DNA of 64,000 bases from Variovorax sp. GTDB taxonomy: Bacteria > Pseudomonadota > Gammaproteobacteria > Burkholderiales > Burkholderiaceae_C. The notes below the pieces were generated by a model, which worked only from the letters and a program-made list of their open reading frames with translations, was not told where the DNA came from and did no database searches. Below are positions 43,652 to 54,646 of the stretch, in pieces (position 1 is the stretch's first letter; the number at the start of each line of letters is the position of its first letter). A program made the translations under genes and the position numbers. The stretch is from assembly GCA_017744935.1 (NCBI GenBank), contig JAGIAI010000002.1, forward strand, positions 124,001 to 188,000, in the 5' to 3' direction.

Positions 43652-44605
43652 ATGACAGTCGAATTCTTCGTCATCTCGCTGCTCAACGGCGTGAGCTACG
43701 GCTTGCTGTTGTTCATGCTGAGCTCTGGCCTGACGCTGATCTTCAGCATGATGGGCGTGCTCAACTTTGCGCACACCAGCTTCTACATGCTTGGGGCCTA
43801 CCTGGCCTACACCATCTCCGGCGTCGTCGGATTCTGGCCGGCGCTGTTCATCGCGCCGCTGCTGGTCGGCGCCATGGGGGCCGCTTTCGAGCGCTACAGC
43901 CTGCGCCGCGTGCACAAGTACGGCCATGTGCCCGAGCTGCTGGTGACCTTCGGTCTGTCGTTCCTGATTCTTGAAGTGGTGCAGCTGGTCTGGGGCCGCT
44001 CCACCGTGCCCTACGGGCTTCCGACGCAACTGCAGGGGCCGCTCTTCACGCTGTTCGGCACGCAGTTCCCCAAGTCTCGTTCCTTCATCATGCTGGTCGC
44101 GCTGCTGATGCTGCTGTCGGTGTGGCTGCTGCTGACGCGCACGCGCATCGGCCTCGTGATCCAGGCGGCGCTCAAGCATCCGGAGATGGTCGAAGCGCTG
44201 GGCCACAACGTGCCGCGCGTCTTCATGCTGGTGTTCGGCGGTGGTGCCGCGCTCGCGGGTCTCGCTGGTGTGGTTGGCGGCAACACCTACGTGACCGAAC
44301 CCGCGATGGCGGCATCGGTCGGCTCGATCATCTTCGTTGTGGTCGTCGTGGGCGGGCTCGGCTCGCTGGCGGGTGCGTTCCTCGCGTCGCTGCTGATCGG
44401 CATCGTGCAGACCTTCGCGGTGGCGCTTGACCAATCGATGGCGACAGGGCTGCGAGCCATCGGCTTCGCGGTGAACGAAAGCACTTTCGGCTATCCGCTA
44501 CTGAACCTCACGATCTCGCAGGTCGCGCCGATCCTTCCTTACTTGTTCCTCGTCCTGATCCTGATCTTCAGGCCCAAGGGCCTTCTGGGCACACGCGAAG
44601 ACTGA
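43652..44605 (+). CDS. livH: LivH-type ABC permease
   Basis: Inner-membrane permease, 317 residues with about eight helices. It starts MTVEFFVISLLNGVSYGLLL as LivH do; SGLTLIFSMMGVLNFAHTSFYM and KHPEMVEALGHNVPRVFMLVF, then VVVVVGGLGSLAGA, are typical. It works with LivM and the two ATPases. The gap to livM is 3 nt. Confidence 0.93.
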   Translation: MTVEFFVISLLNGVSYGLLLFMLSSGLTLIFSMMGVLNFAHTSFYMLGAYLAYTISGVVGFWPALFIAPLLVGAMGAAFERYSLRRVHKYGHVPELLVTFGLSFLILEVVQLVWGRSTVPYGLPTQLQGPLFTLFGTQFPKSRSFIMLVALLMLLSVWLLLTRTRIGLVIQAALKHPEMVEALGHNVPRVFMLVFGGGAALAGLAGVVGGNTYVTEPAMAASVGSIIFVVVVVGGLGSLAGAFLASLLIGIVQTFAVALDQSMATGLRAIGFAVNESTFGYPLLNLTISQVAPILPYLFLVLILIFRPKGLLGTRED

Positions 44606-44608
44606 CCC

Positions 44609-45919
44609 ATGAGCACCATGACGACCTCTCCCGCGTACTACCGCTTCAAGCCCTGGAACCTCGGGCGCATCTTCATCTGGACGCTGTTCGCGATCGTGCT
44701 GATCGTCGCGCCGATGATCTTCAAGAGCAGTCTCGCGCTCACGATGCTCTCGCAGATGGGCTATCTCATCATCATCTGCCTGAGCTACAACATCCTGCTC
44801 GGACAGGGCGGCATGCTCAGCTTCGGACACGCGGTCTATGTCGGCCTCGGTTCGTTCATCGCGATCCATGCGATGAACCTCGCAGGCAAGGGCGGCTGGC
44901 CGATCCCTCTGGTTGTGATCCCCATCGTGGGTGGCCTCGCGGGCATGTTCTTCGCGATCCTGTTCGGATACGTCACCACCAAGAAGTCGGGCACCACCTT
45001 CGCGATGATCACGCTGGGCATCGGCGAACTCGTCGCCTCGATGGCGCTGATGTTCCCCGGCTTCTTCGGCGGCGAGGGCGGCGTGACCACCGACCGCGTC
45101 TACGGCAAGCCCTTCTTCGGCATCACCTTCGGCCCGCAGAACCAGGTTTATTACCTGATCGCGGTGTACTGCTTCATCTGCACCGGGCTGATGTATGCCT
45201 TCACCGGCACGCCGCTCGGACGCATCCTGAATGCCGTGCGCGACAACCCGGAGCGCGTGGAGTTCATCGGCTACAACACGCAGCGCGTGCGCTACTTCGC
45301 CTTCATCATCGCGGGCTTCTTCGCCGGCATCGGCGGTGGCCTCGCGGCGATCAACTTCGAGATCGTGAATGCGGCGGACAGCCTCAACGCCTTCCGCTCG
45401 GGCAGCTACCTGCTGTTTACATTCCTCGGCGGCGCGATCTTCTTCTTCGGGCCGATCATCGGCGCGGTGCTGCTGGTGTTCGCCGCAGTGCTGCTGTCGG
45501 AGCTCACCAAAGCCTGGCAGCTCTACTTCGGGCTGGTGTTCGTGTTCATGGTGATGTTCGCGCCGGGCGGCATCGCGAGCCTGATCATGATGAACCTTCG
45601 TGTCGCGAAGTTCGGCAAGTTCAAGCGCTTCTGGGGCTTGTACGGCGGGCTGGTGCTGACCGCGATTCCGCTGGTGATCGGCGCCGCAGCGATCATTGAG
45701 ATGATCTATCACATCCAGCTCAACTCGGCCCTCGGACCGAAGGTGGAATTCATGGGCGTGACGCTCGACACCTCGTCGTTCATGAGCTGGTTCAGCGCGA
45801 CGGTGGTCCTCCTGATCGGCCTGGGCCTGCTGGAAGTGGTCCGCCGCCGCTTCGTGCGTGTCTGGGGGCATGCGCAGGAGGAAATCGAAGCCGAGATCAA
45901 GAGGAGGGAACTGGCATGA
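44609..45919 (+). CDS. livM: LivM-type ABC permease
   Basis: Second permease, 436 residues, longer than many LivM because of extra C-terminal helices (about 335-420). The signature LSYNILLGQGGMLSFGHAVYVG and a GRILNAVRDNPERVEFIGYN loop are present. It overlaps livG by 4 nt (ATGA). The C-terminal extension is of unknown use. Confidence 0.92.
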   Translation: MSTMTTSPAYYRFKPWNLGRIFIWTLFAIVLIVAPMIFKSSLALTMLSQMGYLIIICLSYNILLGQGGMLSFGHAVYVGLGSFIAIHAMNLAGKGGWPIPLVVIPIVGGLAGMFFAILFGYVTTKKSGTTFAMITLGIGELVASMALMFPGFFGGEGGVTTDRVYGKPFFGITFGPQNQVYYLIAVYCFICTGLMYAFTGTPLGRILNAVRDNPERVEFIGYNTQRVRYFAFIIAGFFAGIGGGLAAINFEIVNAADSLNAFRSGSYLLFTFLGGAIFFFGPIIGAVLLVFAAVLLSELTKAWQLYFGLVFVFMVMFAPGGIASLIMMNLRVAKFGKFKRFWGLYGGLVLTAIPLVIGAAAIIEMIYHIQLNSALGPKVEFMGVTLDTSSFMSWFSATVVLLIGLGLLEVVRRRFVRVWGHAQEEIEAEIKRRELA

Positions 45920-46704
45920 GCGCAGTTCAGAACAAGACGCACGCCATCGAACTCAAGGGCCTGCGCAAGAGCTTCGGCAAGACGGAGATCATTCGCGGCG
46001 TGGACCTCGCCATCGAGGCCGGCGATCGCATCGCGATCATCGGGCCGAACGGCGCGGGCAAGTCCACGCTGTTCAACCTGATCAGCGGCCGGCTCGCACC
46101 CACGAGCGGCGAAGTGCTGCTGAATGGCAAGCGCATCGACGGCATGCGGCCATTCGAGATCAACCGGCTGGGCCTGTCGCGCAGCTTCCAGATCACGAAC
46201 ATCTTCCCGAAGCTCAGCGTGTTCGAGAACCTGCGCTGCGGTGTGCTGTGGAGCCTTGGCTACCGCTACACCTTCCTGCGCTTCCTGTCGAACCTCGACG
46301 ATGCGAACGCGCGGACCGAAGAGCTGATCCAGCAGGTCGGCCTCGGCAAGAAGCGCGACGTGCTCGCGGTGAACCTCACCTATGCGGAACAGCGTGCGCT
46401 GGAGATCGGCGTGACCATCGCCGGTGGTGCCGACGTGATCCTGCTCGACGAGCCCACGGCTGGCATGAGCAAGACGGAGACGCAGCACTTCATCGCGCTC
46501 ATCAAGCAGGTGACGGTCGGAAAGACGCTGCTCACGGTGGAGCACGACATGGGCGTGGTGTTTGGCCTGGCCGACAAGATTGCCGTGGTGGTCTATGGCG
46601 AAGTCATCGCCTTCGACACGCCGGCCGCGGTGCGCGCCAATCCGCGCGTGCAGGAGGCCTATCTCGGATCGGCGGTTGCCGACGCGCAAGGTGCCGGACA
46701 TTGA
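45916..46704 (+). CDS. livG: LivG-type ABC ATPase
   Basis: ATP-binding subunit, 262 residues. Walker A GPNGAGKST is intact; Walker B is ILLDEPTAGM and the switch His is in TVEHDMGVVF. The signature motif reads LTYAEQRALE, the divergent form found in LivG proteins. It overlaps the livM stop. Confidence 0.94.
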   Translation: MSAVQNKTHAIELKGLRKSFGKTEIIRGVDLAIEAGDRIAIIGPNGAGKSTLFNLISGRLAPTSGEVLLNGKRIDGMRPFEINRLGLSRSFQITNIFPKLSVFENLRCGVLWSLGYRYTFLRFLSNLDDANARTEELIQQVGLGKKRDVLAVNLTYAEQRALEIGVTIAGGADVILLDEPTAGMSKTETQHFIALIKQVTVGKTLLTVEHDMGVVFGLADKIAVVVYGEVIAFDTPAAVRANPRVQEAYLGSAVADAQGAGH

Positions 46705-46705
46705 C

Positions 46706-47401
46706 ATGCTGAAACTCCAAGACATCCAGGCCTATTACGGCAAGAGCCATGTGTTGCATGGTGTTTCGTTTGACGTCCGCCCCGGCGAAATCGTCGCTCT
46801 GCTGGGCCGGAACGGCTCCGGCCGCTCGACCACCGCGAAGGCCATCATGGGCCTCGTGCATGCCGAAGGCACCCTGCATTGGAAGGAAAAGGACATCCTC
46901 CGCCGCAAGGCATACGAGATCGCGCACCTCGGCATCGGCTACGTGCCAGAGAACCGCGACATCTTTCCGAAGCTCACCGTGCACCAGAACCTGCTGCTCG
47001 GACAGAAAGGCTCTGGCAAGGGCAGCCGCTGGTCCTTCGACGACATGTACGGCATGTTCCCGCGCCTCAAGGAGCGCCAGCACACCGAAGCCGGCGTTCT
47101 CTCGGGCGGCGAGCAGCAGATGCTCACGCTATGCCGCACCCTGATGGGCGACCCGGATCTGATCATCATCGACGAGCCCACCGAAGGCCTTGCGCCGAAG
47201 ATCGTCGAGCTTGTGGGGCAGTACCTGCGCACCCTCAAGGACAAGGGCATTTCGGTGCTGTTGATCGAGCAGAAACTGACGATTGCGATGCAGATCTCCG
47301 ACCGCGCGCTCGTCATGGGCCACGGCAGCATCGTGTTCGACGGCACGCCCGACAGCCTGCGCGCCGATGGGGCCACGCGCAAAGAATGGCTGGAAGTCTA
47401 G
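46706..47401 (+). CDS. livF: LivF-type ABC ATPase with Arg in Walker A
   Basis: Second ATP-binding subunit, 231 residues from the ATG at 46706. The signature LSGGEQQML and Walker B LIIIDEPTEGLAP are normal, but Walker A reads GRNGSGRST: the nearly invariant Lys is Arg (codon CGC). The partner LivG keeps Lys. ABC dimers with one degenerate site can work, so this may be an asymmetric transporter rather than a dead one. The ATG is 1 nt after the livG stop. Confidence 0.92.
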   Translation: MLKLQDIQAYYGKSHVLHGVSFDVRPGEIVALLGRNGSGRSTTAKAIMGLVHAEGTLHWKEKDILRRKAYEIAHLGIGYVPENRDIFPKLTVHQNLLLGQKGSGKGSRWSFDDMYGMFPRLKERQHTEAGVLSGGEQQMLTLCRTLMGDPDLIIIDEPTEGLAPKIVELVGQYLRTLKDKGISVLLIEQKLTIAMQISDRALVMGHGSIVFDGTPDSLRADGATRKEWLEV

Positions 47402-47438
47402 GGACGCCCAAAGTTGTCCCGGTAGCGACTGAACGGCA

Positions 47439-47466
47439 TTGCGGCGACTTCCGAAACGCCTAGAAT
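47439..47466 (+). promoter_or_regulatory. Candidate promoter of the beta-oxidation genes
   Basis: TTGCGG (47439-47444), 16-bp spacer and TAGAAT (47461-47466), about 90 nt upstream of the hydratase/dehydrogenase ATG. A transcript from here would begin just before the palindrome at 47483-47508. Confidence 0.5.
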
Positions 47467-47474
47467 TTCACGCA

Positions 47475-47511
47475 AAAAAGAACACTCGTGCTTTTTAAAG
47501 CGCGAGTGCTT
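47475..47511. promoter_or_regulatory. Overlapping palindromes, candidate repressor operator
   Basis: A 26-bp inverted repeat (47483-47508) has 12-bp arms of the form CACTCGTGCTTT/AAAGCGCGAGTG with one G-T pair and a 2-nt centre. It overlaps a second 22-bp dyad (47475-47496: AAAAAG-n-AC ... GT-n-CTTTTT). Its place just downstream of the -10 box suits a TetR-type operator of a fatty-acid regulon. No regulator gene adjoins it. Confidence 0.55.
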
Positions 47512-47556
47512 CGAACCCCCGTTTTTCGATCCTCTCCCAATCCAAAGGAACGCAGC

Positions 47557-49662
47557 ATGACGGCTGAATACAAAGTGCTCGGCGATATCGCCGTGATCAC
47601 CATGACCAACCCTCCGGTCAATGGCCTCGGTTTCTCGACGCGCATCGGTATCACTGACGGTCTCTCCAAAGCCATCGACGATCCCGCGGTCAAGGCGATC
47701 GTCATCACTGGCGCCGGCAAGGCGTTCTCGGGTGGCGCGGACATCAAGGAATTCGGCACGCCCAAGGCGCTGCAGGAGCCCAATCTGCTCAGCGTGATCC
47801 TCGCGCTCGAAGCATCGACCAAGCCGATCGTGGCCGCGATCCACTCCGTCTGCATGGGCGGCGGCCTGGAGCTGTCGCTGGGTTGCCACTACCGCGTGGC
47901 CGCGCCGGGCACCAACGTCGCACTGCCTGAAGTCAAGCTGGGCCTGATCCCCGGCGCAGGCGGCACGCAGCGTCTGCCGCGCGTGCTCGGCGTCGAAACC
48001 GCGCTGAACATGATCGTCAGCGGCGAGCCGGTCAAGAGCGAACTGCTCGCTTCGCTGCCTGGCCAGAAGCTGTTCGACAAGCTCGCCGGTTCGGCCGAAT
48101 CGCTGTTCGACGAAGCAGTGGAATTCGCGAAGTCGGTCGCCGGCAAGACGGGCGAGGCATTGCCGCTGGTTCGCAACCTGCCGTGCAAGCACCCGCAAGG
48201 CGATGCGTACTTCCAGTTCGCGCGCAACATGGTCGGCGGCATGTCGAAGAACTATCCGGCGCCGCTCAAGTGCGTCGATGCCGTGCAGGCCGCCACGAAG
48301 ATGAAGTTCGACGATGGCATGGCCGAAGAACGCCGCATCTTCACCGCGCTGATGTTCACGCCTGAATCCATCGCGCTGCGTCACCTGTTCATGGCCGAGC
48401 GCGCTGCCTCGCACATCCCCGACGTGCCCGGCGACACGCCCCAGCGTGCGGTCAAGTCGGTTGGCGTGATCGGCGCCGGCACCATGGGCGGCGGCATCTC
48501 GATGAACTTTCTGAACGCCGGCATTCCGGTCACCATCCTCGAGACGAAGCAGGAAGCGCTCGACCGCGGCGTCGCAACCATCAAGAAGAACTACGAAGCG
48601 CAGGTCAAGAAGGGCAAGCTCAAGCAGGACAAGTACGAGCAACGCATGGCCTTGCTCAAGACCACGCTGTCCTATGACGACCTCAAGGATGTCGACCTCG
48701 TCATCGAGGCTGTGTTCGAAGAACTCGGCGTCAAGGAAAAGGTCTTCACCGAGCTCGACCGCGTGATCAAGCCCGGTGCGATCCTCGCTTCCAACACCTC
48801 CACGCTCGACGTGGACAAGATCGCCGCCTTCACCAAGCGTCCGCAGGACGTGGTCGGCATGCACTTCTTCAGCCCGGCCAACGTGATGAAGCTGCTCGAA
48901 GTGGTGCGCGGCAAGCAAACCGCCAAGGACGTGCTCGCCACCGTGATGGGCATCGCCAAGAAAATCAAGAAGACAGCCGTGGTTTCGGGCGTGTGCGACG
49001 GCTTCATCGGCAACCGCATGATCGAACAGTACTCGCGGCAAGCGGGCTTCCTGCTCGACGAAGGCGCCACGCCGCAGCAAGTGGACAAGGCGATCGAGAA
49101 GTTCGGCTTCGCGATGGGCCCGTTCCGCATGGGCGACCTCGCGGGCAACGACATCGGCTGGGCGATCCGCAAGCGCCGCGCCACCGAAATCGCCGACATG
49201 AAGTACAGCCGCACCGCCGACAAGCTTTGTGAGTTGGGCCGCTTCGGCCAGAAGACCGGGGCAGGGTGGTACGACTACAAGCCGGGCAAGCGCGATGCGA
49301 TCCCGTCGGATCTGGTCAACAAGATGATCGAGGACCACCGCAAGGAACTGGGCATCACGCCGCGCAAGATCTCCGACGAGGAAATCGTGCAGCGCCTGGT
49401 CTACTCGCTGGTCAACGAAGGCGCGCACATCCTCGAAGACGGCATCGCGTCGAAGTCGGGCGACATCGACATGGTGTACCTGACGGGCTACGGCTTCCCG
49501 ATCTGGCGCGGCGGCCCGATGCACTACGCATCGCAAGTCGGCCTCTACAACGTTGCCGAGTCGATGAAGCGGTTCGCTAAGAACCCGCACGACGATGCGA
49601 AGTTCTGGCAGCCTGCGGGGCTGATCCAGAAGCTGGTCGCCGAAGGCAAGTCGTTCAGCTGA
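47557..49662 (+). CDS. fadJ: Bifunctional enoyl-CoA hydratase / 3-hydroxyacyl-CoA dehydrogenase
   Basis: Trifunctional-enzyme alpha-type protein, 701 residues from the ATG at 47557 with AAGGA upstream. The N-terminal crotonase domain (about 1-190) has the oxyanion-hole [10 protein letters not shown] and catalytic Glu positions in GGGLELSLG and [20 protein letters not shown]. The NAD-binding domain starts about 299 ([13 protein letters not shown]), with [16 protein letters not shown] and a C-terminal 3HCDH domain. It converts enoyl-CoA to 3-ketoacyl-CoA for the thiolase encoded at 51300. The closest symbol is fadJ/fadB; chain-length preference is unknown. Confidence 0.93.
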   Translation: MTAEYKVLGDIAVITMTNPPVNGLGFSTRIGITDGLSKAIDDPAVKAIVITGAGKAFSGGADIKEFGTPKALQEPNLLSVILALEASTKPIVAAIHSVCMGGGLELSLGCHYRVAAPGTNVALPEVKLGLIPGAGGTQRLPRVLGVETALNMIVSGEPVKSELLASLPGQKLFDKLAGSAESLFDEAVEFAKSVAGKTGEALPLVRNLPCKHPQGDAYFQFARNMVGGMSKNYPAPLKCVDAVQAATKMKFDDGMAEERRIFTALMFTPESIALRHLFMAERAASHIPDVPGDTPQRAVKSVGVIGAGTMGGGISMNFLNAGIPVTILETKQEALDRGVATIKKNYEAQVKKGKLKQDKYEQRMALLKTTLSYDDLKDVDLVIEAVFEELGVKEKVFTELDRVIKPGAILASNTSTLDVDKIAAFTKRPQDVVGMHFFSPANVMKLLEVVRGKQTAKDVLATVMGIAKKIKKTAVVSGVCDGFIGNRMIEQYSRQAGFLLDEGATPQQVDKAIEKFGFAMGPFRMGDLAGNDIGWAIRKRRATEIADMKYSRTADKLCELGRFGQKTGAGWYDYKPGKRDAIPSDLVNKMIEDHRKELGITPRKISDEEIVQRLVYSLVNEGAHILEDGIASKSGDIDMVYLTGYGFPIWRGGPMHYASQVGLYNVAESMKRFAKNPHDDAKFWQPAGLIQKLVAEGKSFS

Positions 49663-49670
49663 GATGAAGC

Positions 49671-49771
49671 CCACCCCCGTTGCTCGCTCACTTCGTGTAG
49701 CCGCCTGCCTCGTCAAGGGGGCGCACCCAGCGGGCCGGCGAAGCCGGTTCCGCGGGTGCTCTGGGCTGGGT
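49671..49771 (+). repeat. Dispersed intergenic hairpin repeat, copy 1
   Basis: Begins 9 nt after the fadJ-like stop. Pattern: CACCCCCGTTGCTCGCTCAC, TTCGTGTAGCCG, a broken C-rich/AAGGGGG stem, then a CCGGC-GAA-GCCGG stem-loop and TTCCGCGGG. It closely matches the 54.9-kb copy. Confidence 0.85.
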
Positions 49772-49798
49772 TGTGCGCGATAAAAAAGGATGGCTTGA

Positions 49799-51268
49799 AT
49801 GCTGAAACGTGTGTTCCTTGCGCTGGTGCTGGTGATCGCGGCACTGGTCGCGGCGGTGGCGGTCAAGACCTGGCGCACGCCGTCACGGCAGGTTGCGGTG
49901 GCGCCTGCGCCGCCGCTTGCGATCGATCTCCAGGCCGCTGCCAAGCGGCTTTCGGGCGGGATCCAGTTCCGCACCGTGTCGAGCTTCGACGATCCCGCCG
50001 GCAACGCGGCGGAATTCGACAAGCTGCACGCGTACCTTGCCGAGCAGTTCCCGAAGGTCCATGCGACCCTCAAGAAGGAAGTGATCGGACAGCACGCGCT
50101 GCTCTACACCTGGACCGGTTCCGACCCCAAGGCCAAGCCGGTCGCGCTGATGGCGCACCAGGACATGGTGCCCATTGCGCCCGGCACGGAGAAGGCATGG
50201 TCGGTCGACCCGTTCAGCGGCGAGATCAAGGACGGCTTCATCTGGGGCCGCGGCGCGCTCGACAACAAGGGAAACCTCTTCGCGCAAATGGAAGCCATCG
50301 AGCAGCTCATCGGCAGCGGCTTCAAGCCGACGCAGACGATCTACCTCGTAATGGGTGACGACGAAGAGGTGAGCGGCCTGCGCGGCGCGCTGCCAATCGC
50401 CGAGTTGCTCAAGTCCCGCGGCGTGCGTCTCGACTGGGTGCTCGACGAAGGCCTGCTGGTGCTCGACGGCGTGCTGCCGGGCCTGTCGCAGCCTTCCGCA
50501 CTGATCGGCCTTGCGGAGAAGGGCTATGCGACCTTCTTCCTGTCGCTGGACACCGCGCCCGGTCACTCGTCGATGCCGCCTGCGCACAGCGCGATCGGCC
50601 AGATGAGCGCCGCGCTCGCGCGCCTCGAATCGAAGCCGATGCCGGGCGGCATCAAGGGCATCGCGGGCCAGATGTTCGGCACGCTGGCGCCTGAGATGAA
50701 CGGTCTCAATCGCGTCCTGCTGTCGAACCTGTGGCTGACCGGCCCGCTCGTGGAAAGCCAGCTCGAGAAGAGCCCCAGCAGCAACGCGATGCTGCGCACG
50801 ACCACTGCGCTGACCATCGTGCGCGCCGGCAACAAGGACAACGTGCTGCCGGGCCGCGCCGAAGCTGCGGTGAACTTCCGCATCCTGCCGGGGGACACCA
50901 TTGCCAGCGTGGAAGCGCACCTCAAGAGCGCGCTCGGCAACGACGCGATCCAGGTCAAGCAATATCCGGGCAACTCGGAGCCGTCGCCGGTCTCGCCGAC
51001 CGATGGTGATGGCTACCGCGCGATCGAGCGCTCTGTGCGGCAGGCTTTTCCCGATGCCATCGTCGCGCCGGGCCTCATGGTTGCCGCCACCGATTCGCGC
51101 CACTTCAGCATCGTGAGCGATGCGGTCTATCGCTTCTCGCCGTTCCGCGTCAAGAGCGAGGACCTCGCGCGCTTCCACGGCACCAATGAGCGTCTCGCCA
51201 TTTCGAACTACGGCGAAGCGATCAATTTCTATCAGCAGTTGCTGCGCAACACCGCGCAGCCCCAGTAA
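49799..51268 (+). CDS. Membrane-anchored M20 peptidase (PM20D1-like)
   Basis: A 489-residue zinc peptidase with an N-terminal membrane anchor (about 4-23). The M20 motifs are visible: MAHQDMVP (metal His and catalytic Asp), [10 protein letters not shown] (bridging Asp), DDEEVSG (catalytic Glu-Glu), LDEGLL and a late DSRHF metal His; the lid/dimerisation domain is about 230-370. PM20D1-type enzymes hydrolyse, and can form, N-acyl amino acids. Between the hydratase/dehydrogenase and the thiolase it could free fatty acids from N-acyl conjugates outside the cytoplasm; the substrate is unproven. Confidence 0.85.
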   Translation: MLKRVFLALVLVIAALVAAVAVKTWRTPSRQVAVAPAPPLAIDLQAAAKRLSGGIQFRTVSSFDDPAGNAAEFDKLHAYLAEQFPKVHATLKKEVIGQHALLYTWTGSDPKAKPVALMAHQDMVPIAPGTEKAWSVDPFSGEIKDGFIWGRGALDNKGNLFAQMEAIEQLIGSGFKPTQTIYLVMGDDEEVSGLRGALPIAELLKSRGVRLDWVLDEGLLVLDGVLPGLSQPSALIGLAEKGYATFFLSLDTAPGHSSMPPAHSAIGQMSAALARLESKPMPGGIKGIAGQMFGTLAPEMNGLNRVLLSNLWLTGPLVESQLEKSPSSNAMLRTTTALTIVRAGNKDNVLPGRAEAAVNFRILPGDTIASVEAHLKSALGNDAIQVKQYPGNSEPSPVSPTDGDGYRAIERSVRQAFPDAIVAPGLMVAATDSRHFSIVSDAVYRFSPFRVKSEDLARFHGTNERLAISNYGEAINFYQQLLRNTAQPQ

Positions 51269-51299
51269 CCGACATTCCTCTTCTTCAAAGGACCACACC

Positions 51300-52475
<1,176 letters not shown>

Positions 52476-52478
52476 CTC

Positions 52479-52570
52479 GCCCCCAGGCTCGCGCACTTCG
52501 TGTCGCTCTCCACCCCCTACCGGGGGCAACCCCAGCGGCCCGGCTAAGCCGGTTCCGCGGGGTTTCTGGT
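52479..52570 (+). repeat. Dispersed intergenic hairpin repeat, copy 2
   Basis: Begins 3 nt after the thiolase stop. It has the GCCCCC start, the CGCACTTCGTGTCG core, a CCCCCTACCGGGGG stem and a CCGGC-TAA-GCCGG stem-loop followed by TTCCGCGGGG. More diverged than copies 1 and 3. Confidence 0.82.
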
Positions 52571-52598
52571 CTTTGGGCCGTTGTACTGAGAACAATCC

Positions 52599-54431
52599 AT
52601 GAGCCTTCGTCCTACCCTTGATTTCCTTCTGTACGACTGGCTTCATGCCGAGTCGCTCAATGAGCGTGAGCGTTTTGCCGATCATTCGCGCGAGACCTTC
52701 GATGCGGTGCTCGACACCTGCGAGCGGATCGCGCGCGAGAAGTACGCGCCGTTCAATCGAACCGTCGATACCCAGGAGCCGCATTTCGACGGCGAGAAGG
52801 TGATCCTCCCGCAGGCCACGCACGATGCGCACAAGGCGTTCGTGGACTCGGGGATGATGAGCGCGGCGCAGGACTACGACATTGGCGGGATGCAGTTGCC
52901 GTACACCGTGCAGGCGGCGGCCAACAGCTTCTTCGCAATGGCGTCGGTCAGCATCGGCTCGAACATGCTGACCAGCGGCAACGCCAACCTGCTGATGGTG
53001 CACGGCACCGAAATGCAGAAGGAAGTCTTTGCCAAGAACGAGTTCTCGGGCCGCTGGGCGGGCACGATGTGCCTGTCGGAGCCGCAGGCCGGTTCGAGCC
53101 TCAGCGACGTGGCGACGCGTGCTGTGCCGGACGGCGCGGACTTCCAGGATGATCCGCTCGGTCCGCGCTATCGGCTCACGGGCAACAAGATGTGGATTTC
53201 CTCGGGCGACCACGAGTTGACCGAGAACATCGTGCACATCGTGCTGGCGAAGATCCCGGACGAGAACGGCAAGCTGGTTCCGGGCACGCGCGGGATTTCG
53301 CTTTTCATCGTGCCCAAGCGCATGGTTGATACGCAGGGCAATCTGACCGGCGAACGCAATGACGTGGCGCTTGCGGGCCTCAACCACAAGCTCGGCTGGC
53401 GCGGCACGACGAACACGCTACTCAACTTCGGCGAAGGCAAGTACCCGGTGGGCGGCAAGGGCGGTGCGGTCGGCTACCTCGTGGGCCAACCGGGCAAGGG
53501 CCTGCACTGCATGTTCCACATGATGAACGAGGCGCGGATCGGCGTCGGCACCGCGGCAGTAATGCTCGGCATGGCCGGTTATCACGCCTCGCTGGAATAT
53601 GCGAAGGCGCGCCCGCAAGGCCGTCCTGTCGGGCCCGCAGGCAAGGATGCCGCGAAGCCGCAGGTGCGCATCATCGAACACAGCGATGTGCGCCGCATGC
53701 TGCTCGCGCAGAAGGCGTATTGCGAAGGCGCGCTGGCGCTGGAGCTCTACTGCGCCCGGCTGGTCGACGAGCAGAAGACTGGTTCGCCCGAAGCCGCCGA
53801 CGACGCGCGGCTGTTGCTGGAAGTGCTGACCCCGATCGCCAAGAGCTGGCCGAGCGAGTGGTGCCTCGAAGCCAATTCACTGGCGATCCAGATTCATGGC
53901 GGCTACGGCTACACGCGGGACTTTCCGGTGGAGCAGTACTGGCGCGACAACCGCCTGAACATGATTCACGAGGGCACCCATGGCATCCAGGCCACCGACC
54001 TGTTGGGCCGCAAGGTGCTGATGGAAGACGGGCGAGGCCTCACGCTGCTCGGCGCGCGAATCGCGGATACGATCCAGCGCGCCGCCGCGCAGCCCGCGCT
54101 GGCCGGACACGCCAAGTCGCTCGGCGCCGCGCTGCAGCGCGTGTCATCCGCAACGAAGGCCGCATGGTCCACCGGCAACCCGCAGGAGGCGCTGGCCAAT
54201 GCCGTGCCCTACATGCAGGCTTTCGGTCATGTGGTTCTGGCGTGGATCTGGCTCGACGTCGCGCATCGTGCTCTCGAAGCCGATGCGGCGAAGTCTCAGC
54301 CGGCCACCGCGGGCCGCGTCGGCGCAACGGACTTTTTCTTCAACTACGAATTGCCGAAGATCGGCGCGTGGCTCAATGTCGTGGAGTCGCGTGACCCGAC
54401 TTGTGCCGCACTGCCCGAGGAGGCTTTCTGA
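52599..54431 (+). CDS. Acyl-CoA dehydrogenase with C-terminal extension (DmdC/FadE type)
   Basis: FAD enzyme of 610 residues with the extra N- and C-terminal domains found in the DmdC-like and large FadE-like groups. Motifs: MCLSEPQAGSSLSDVATRAV in the flavin site, GNKMWISSGDHELTENIVHI and, in the FAD/catalytic region, IQIHGGYGYTRDFPVEQYWRD with IHEGTHGIQATDLLGR after it. It makes the 2-enoyl-CoA substrate for the upstream hydratase. The next gene begins at its last stop base. Confidence 0.92.
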   Translation: MSLRPTLDFLLYDWLHAESLNERERFADHSRETFDAVLDTCERIAREKYAPFNRTVDTQEPHFDGEKVILPQATHDAHKAFVDSGMMSAAQDYDIGGMQLPYTVQAAANSFFAMASVSIGSNMLTSGNANLLMVHGTEMQKEVFAKNEFSGRWAGTMCLSEPQAGSSLSDVATRAVPDGADFQDDPLGPRYRLTGNKMWISSGDHELTENIVHIVLAKIPDENGKLVPGTRGISLFIVPKRMVDTQGNLTGERNDVALAGLNHKLGWRGTTNTLLNFGEGKYPVGGKGGAVGYLVGQPGKGLHCMFHMMNEARIGVGTAAVMLGMAGYHASLEYAKARPQGRPVGPAGKDAAKPQVRIIEHSDVRRMLLAQKAYCEGALALELYCARLVDEQKTGSPEAADDARLLLEVLTPIAKSWPSEWCLEANSLAIQIHGGYGYTRDFPVEQYWRDNRLNMIHEGTHGIQATDLLGRKVLMEDGRGLTLLGARIADTIQRAAAQPALAGHAKSLGAALQRVSSATKAAWSTGNPQEALANAVPYMQAFGHVVLAWIWLDVAHRALEADAAKSQPATAGRVGATDFFFNYELPKIGAWLNVVESRDPTCAALPEEAF

Positions 54432-54631
54432 TGACCGCAACCAAACCGCACGCCACGCTGGAAAAATGGATCTGGATCCTGATCTACGGCGGCTTGCTCA
54501 CCCTGATCCTTGGGATTGCGACCGGACGTGAGAACGAGGCGCTCGGATGGGCGATGGGCGTGCCCGGCGCGGTGGTTGCCGCAGTAGGCGTCGTACTGAT
54601 CTATGTCCGCTCGCGCCTCTCGAACAAGTAA
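54431..54631 (+). CDS. Small two-helix membrane protein
   Basis: A 66-residue protein whose ATG uses the last base of the acyl-CoA dehydrogenase stop (TGATG overlap). Two hydrophobic helices (about 14-27 and 40-59, IYGGLLTLILGI and GVPGAVVAAVGVVLIYV) flank a short polar loop. No known family is recognised. Its tight coupling suggests a role linked to the dehydrogenase. Confidence 0.75.
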   Translation: MTATKPHATLEKWIWILIYGGLLTLILGIATGRENEALGWAMGVPGAVVAAVGVVLIYVRSRLSNK

Positions 54632-54646
54632 CGCCAAGGGGCAGCC

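Noticed and set aside
42146..44434. Open frame of about 762 codons opposite livK and livH
   Set aside because: Spans two genes and an internal terminator on the other strand; repetitive Gln/His/Arg content.
47483..47508. The palindrome as a transcription terminator after livF
   Set aside because: It lacks a following T tract and lies after a good -10 box of the downstream gene, so an operator is more likely.
47398..50073. Open frame of about 890 codons opposite the hydratase/dehydrogenase gene
   Set aside because: Same codon-bias artefact: it covers the repeat and gene boundaries and has no recognisable domain.
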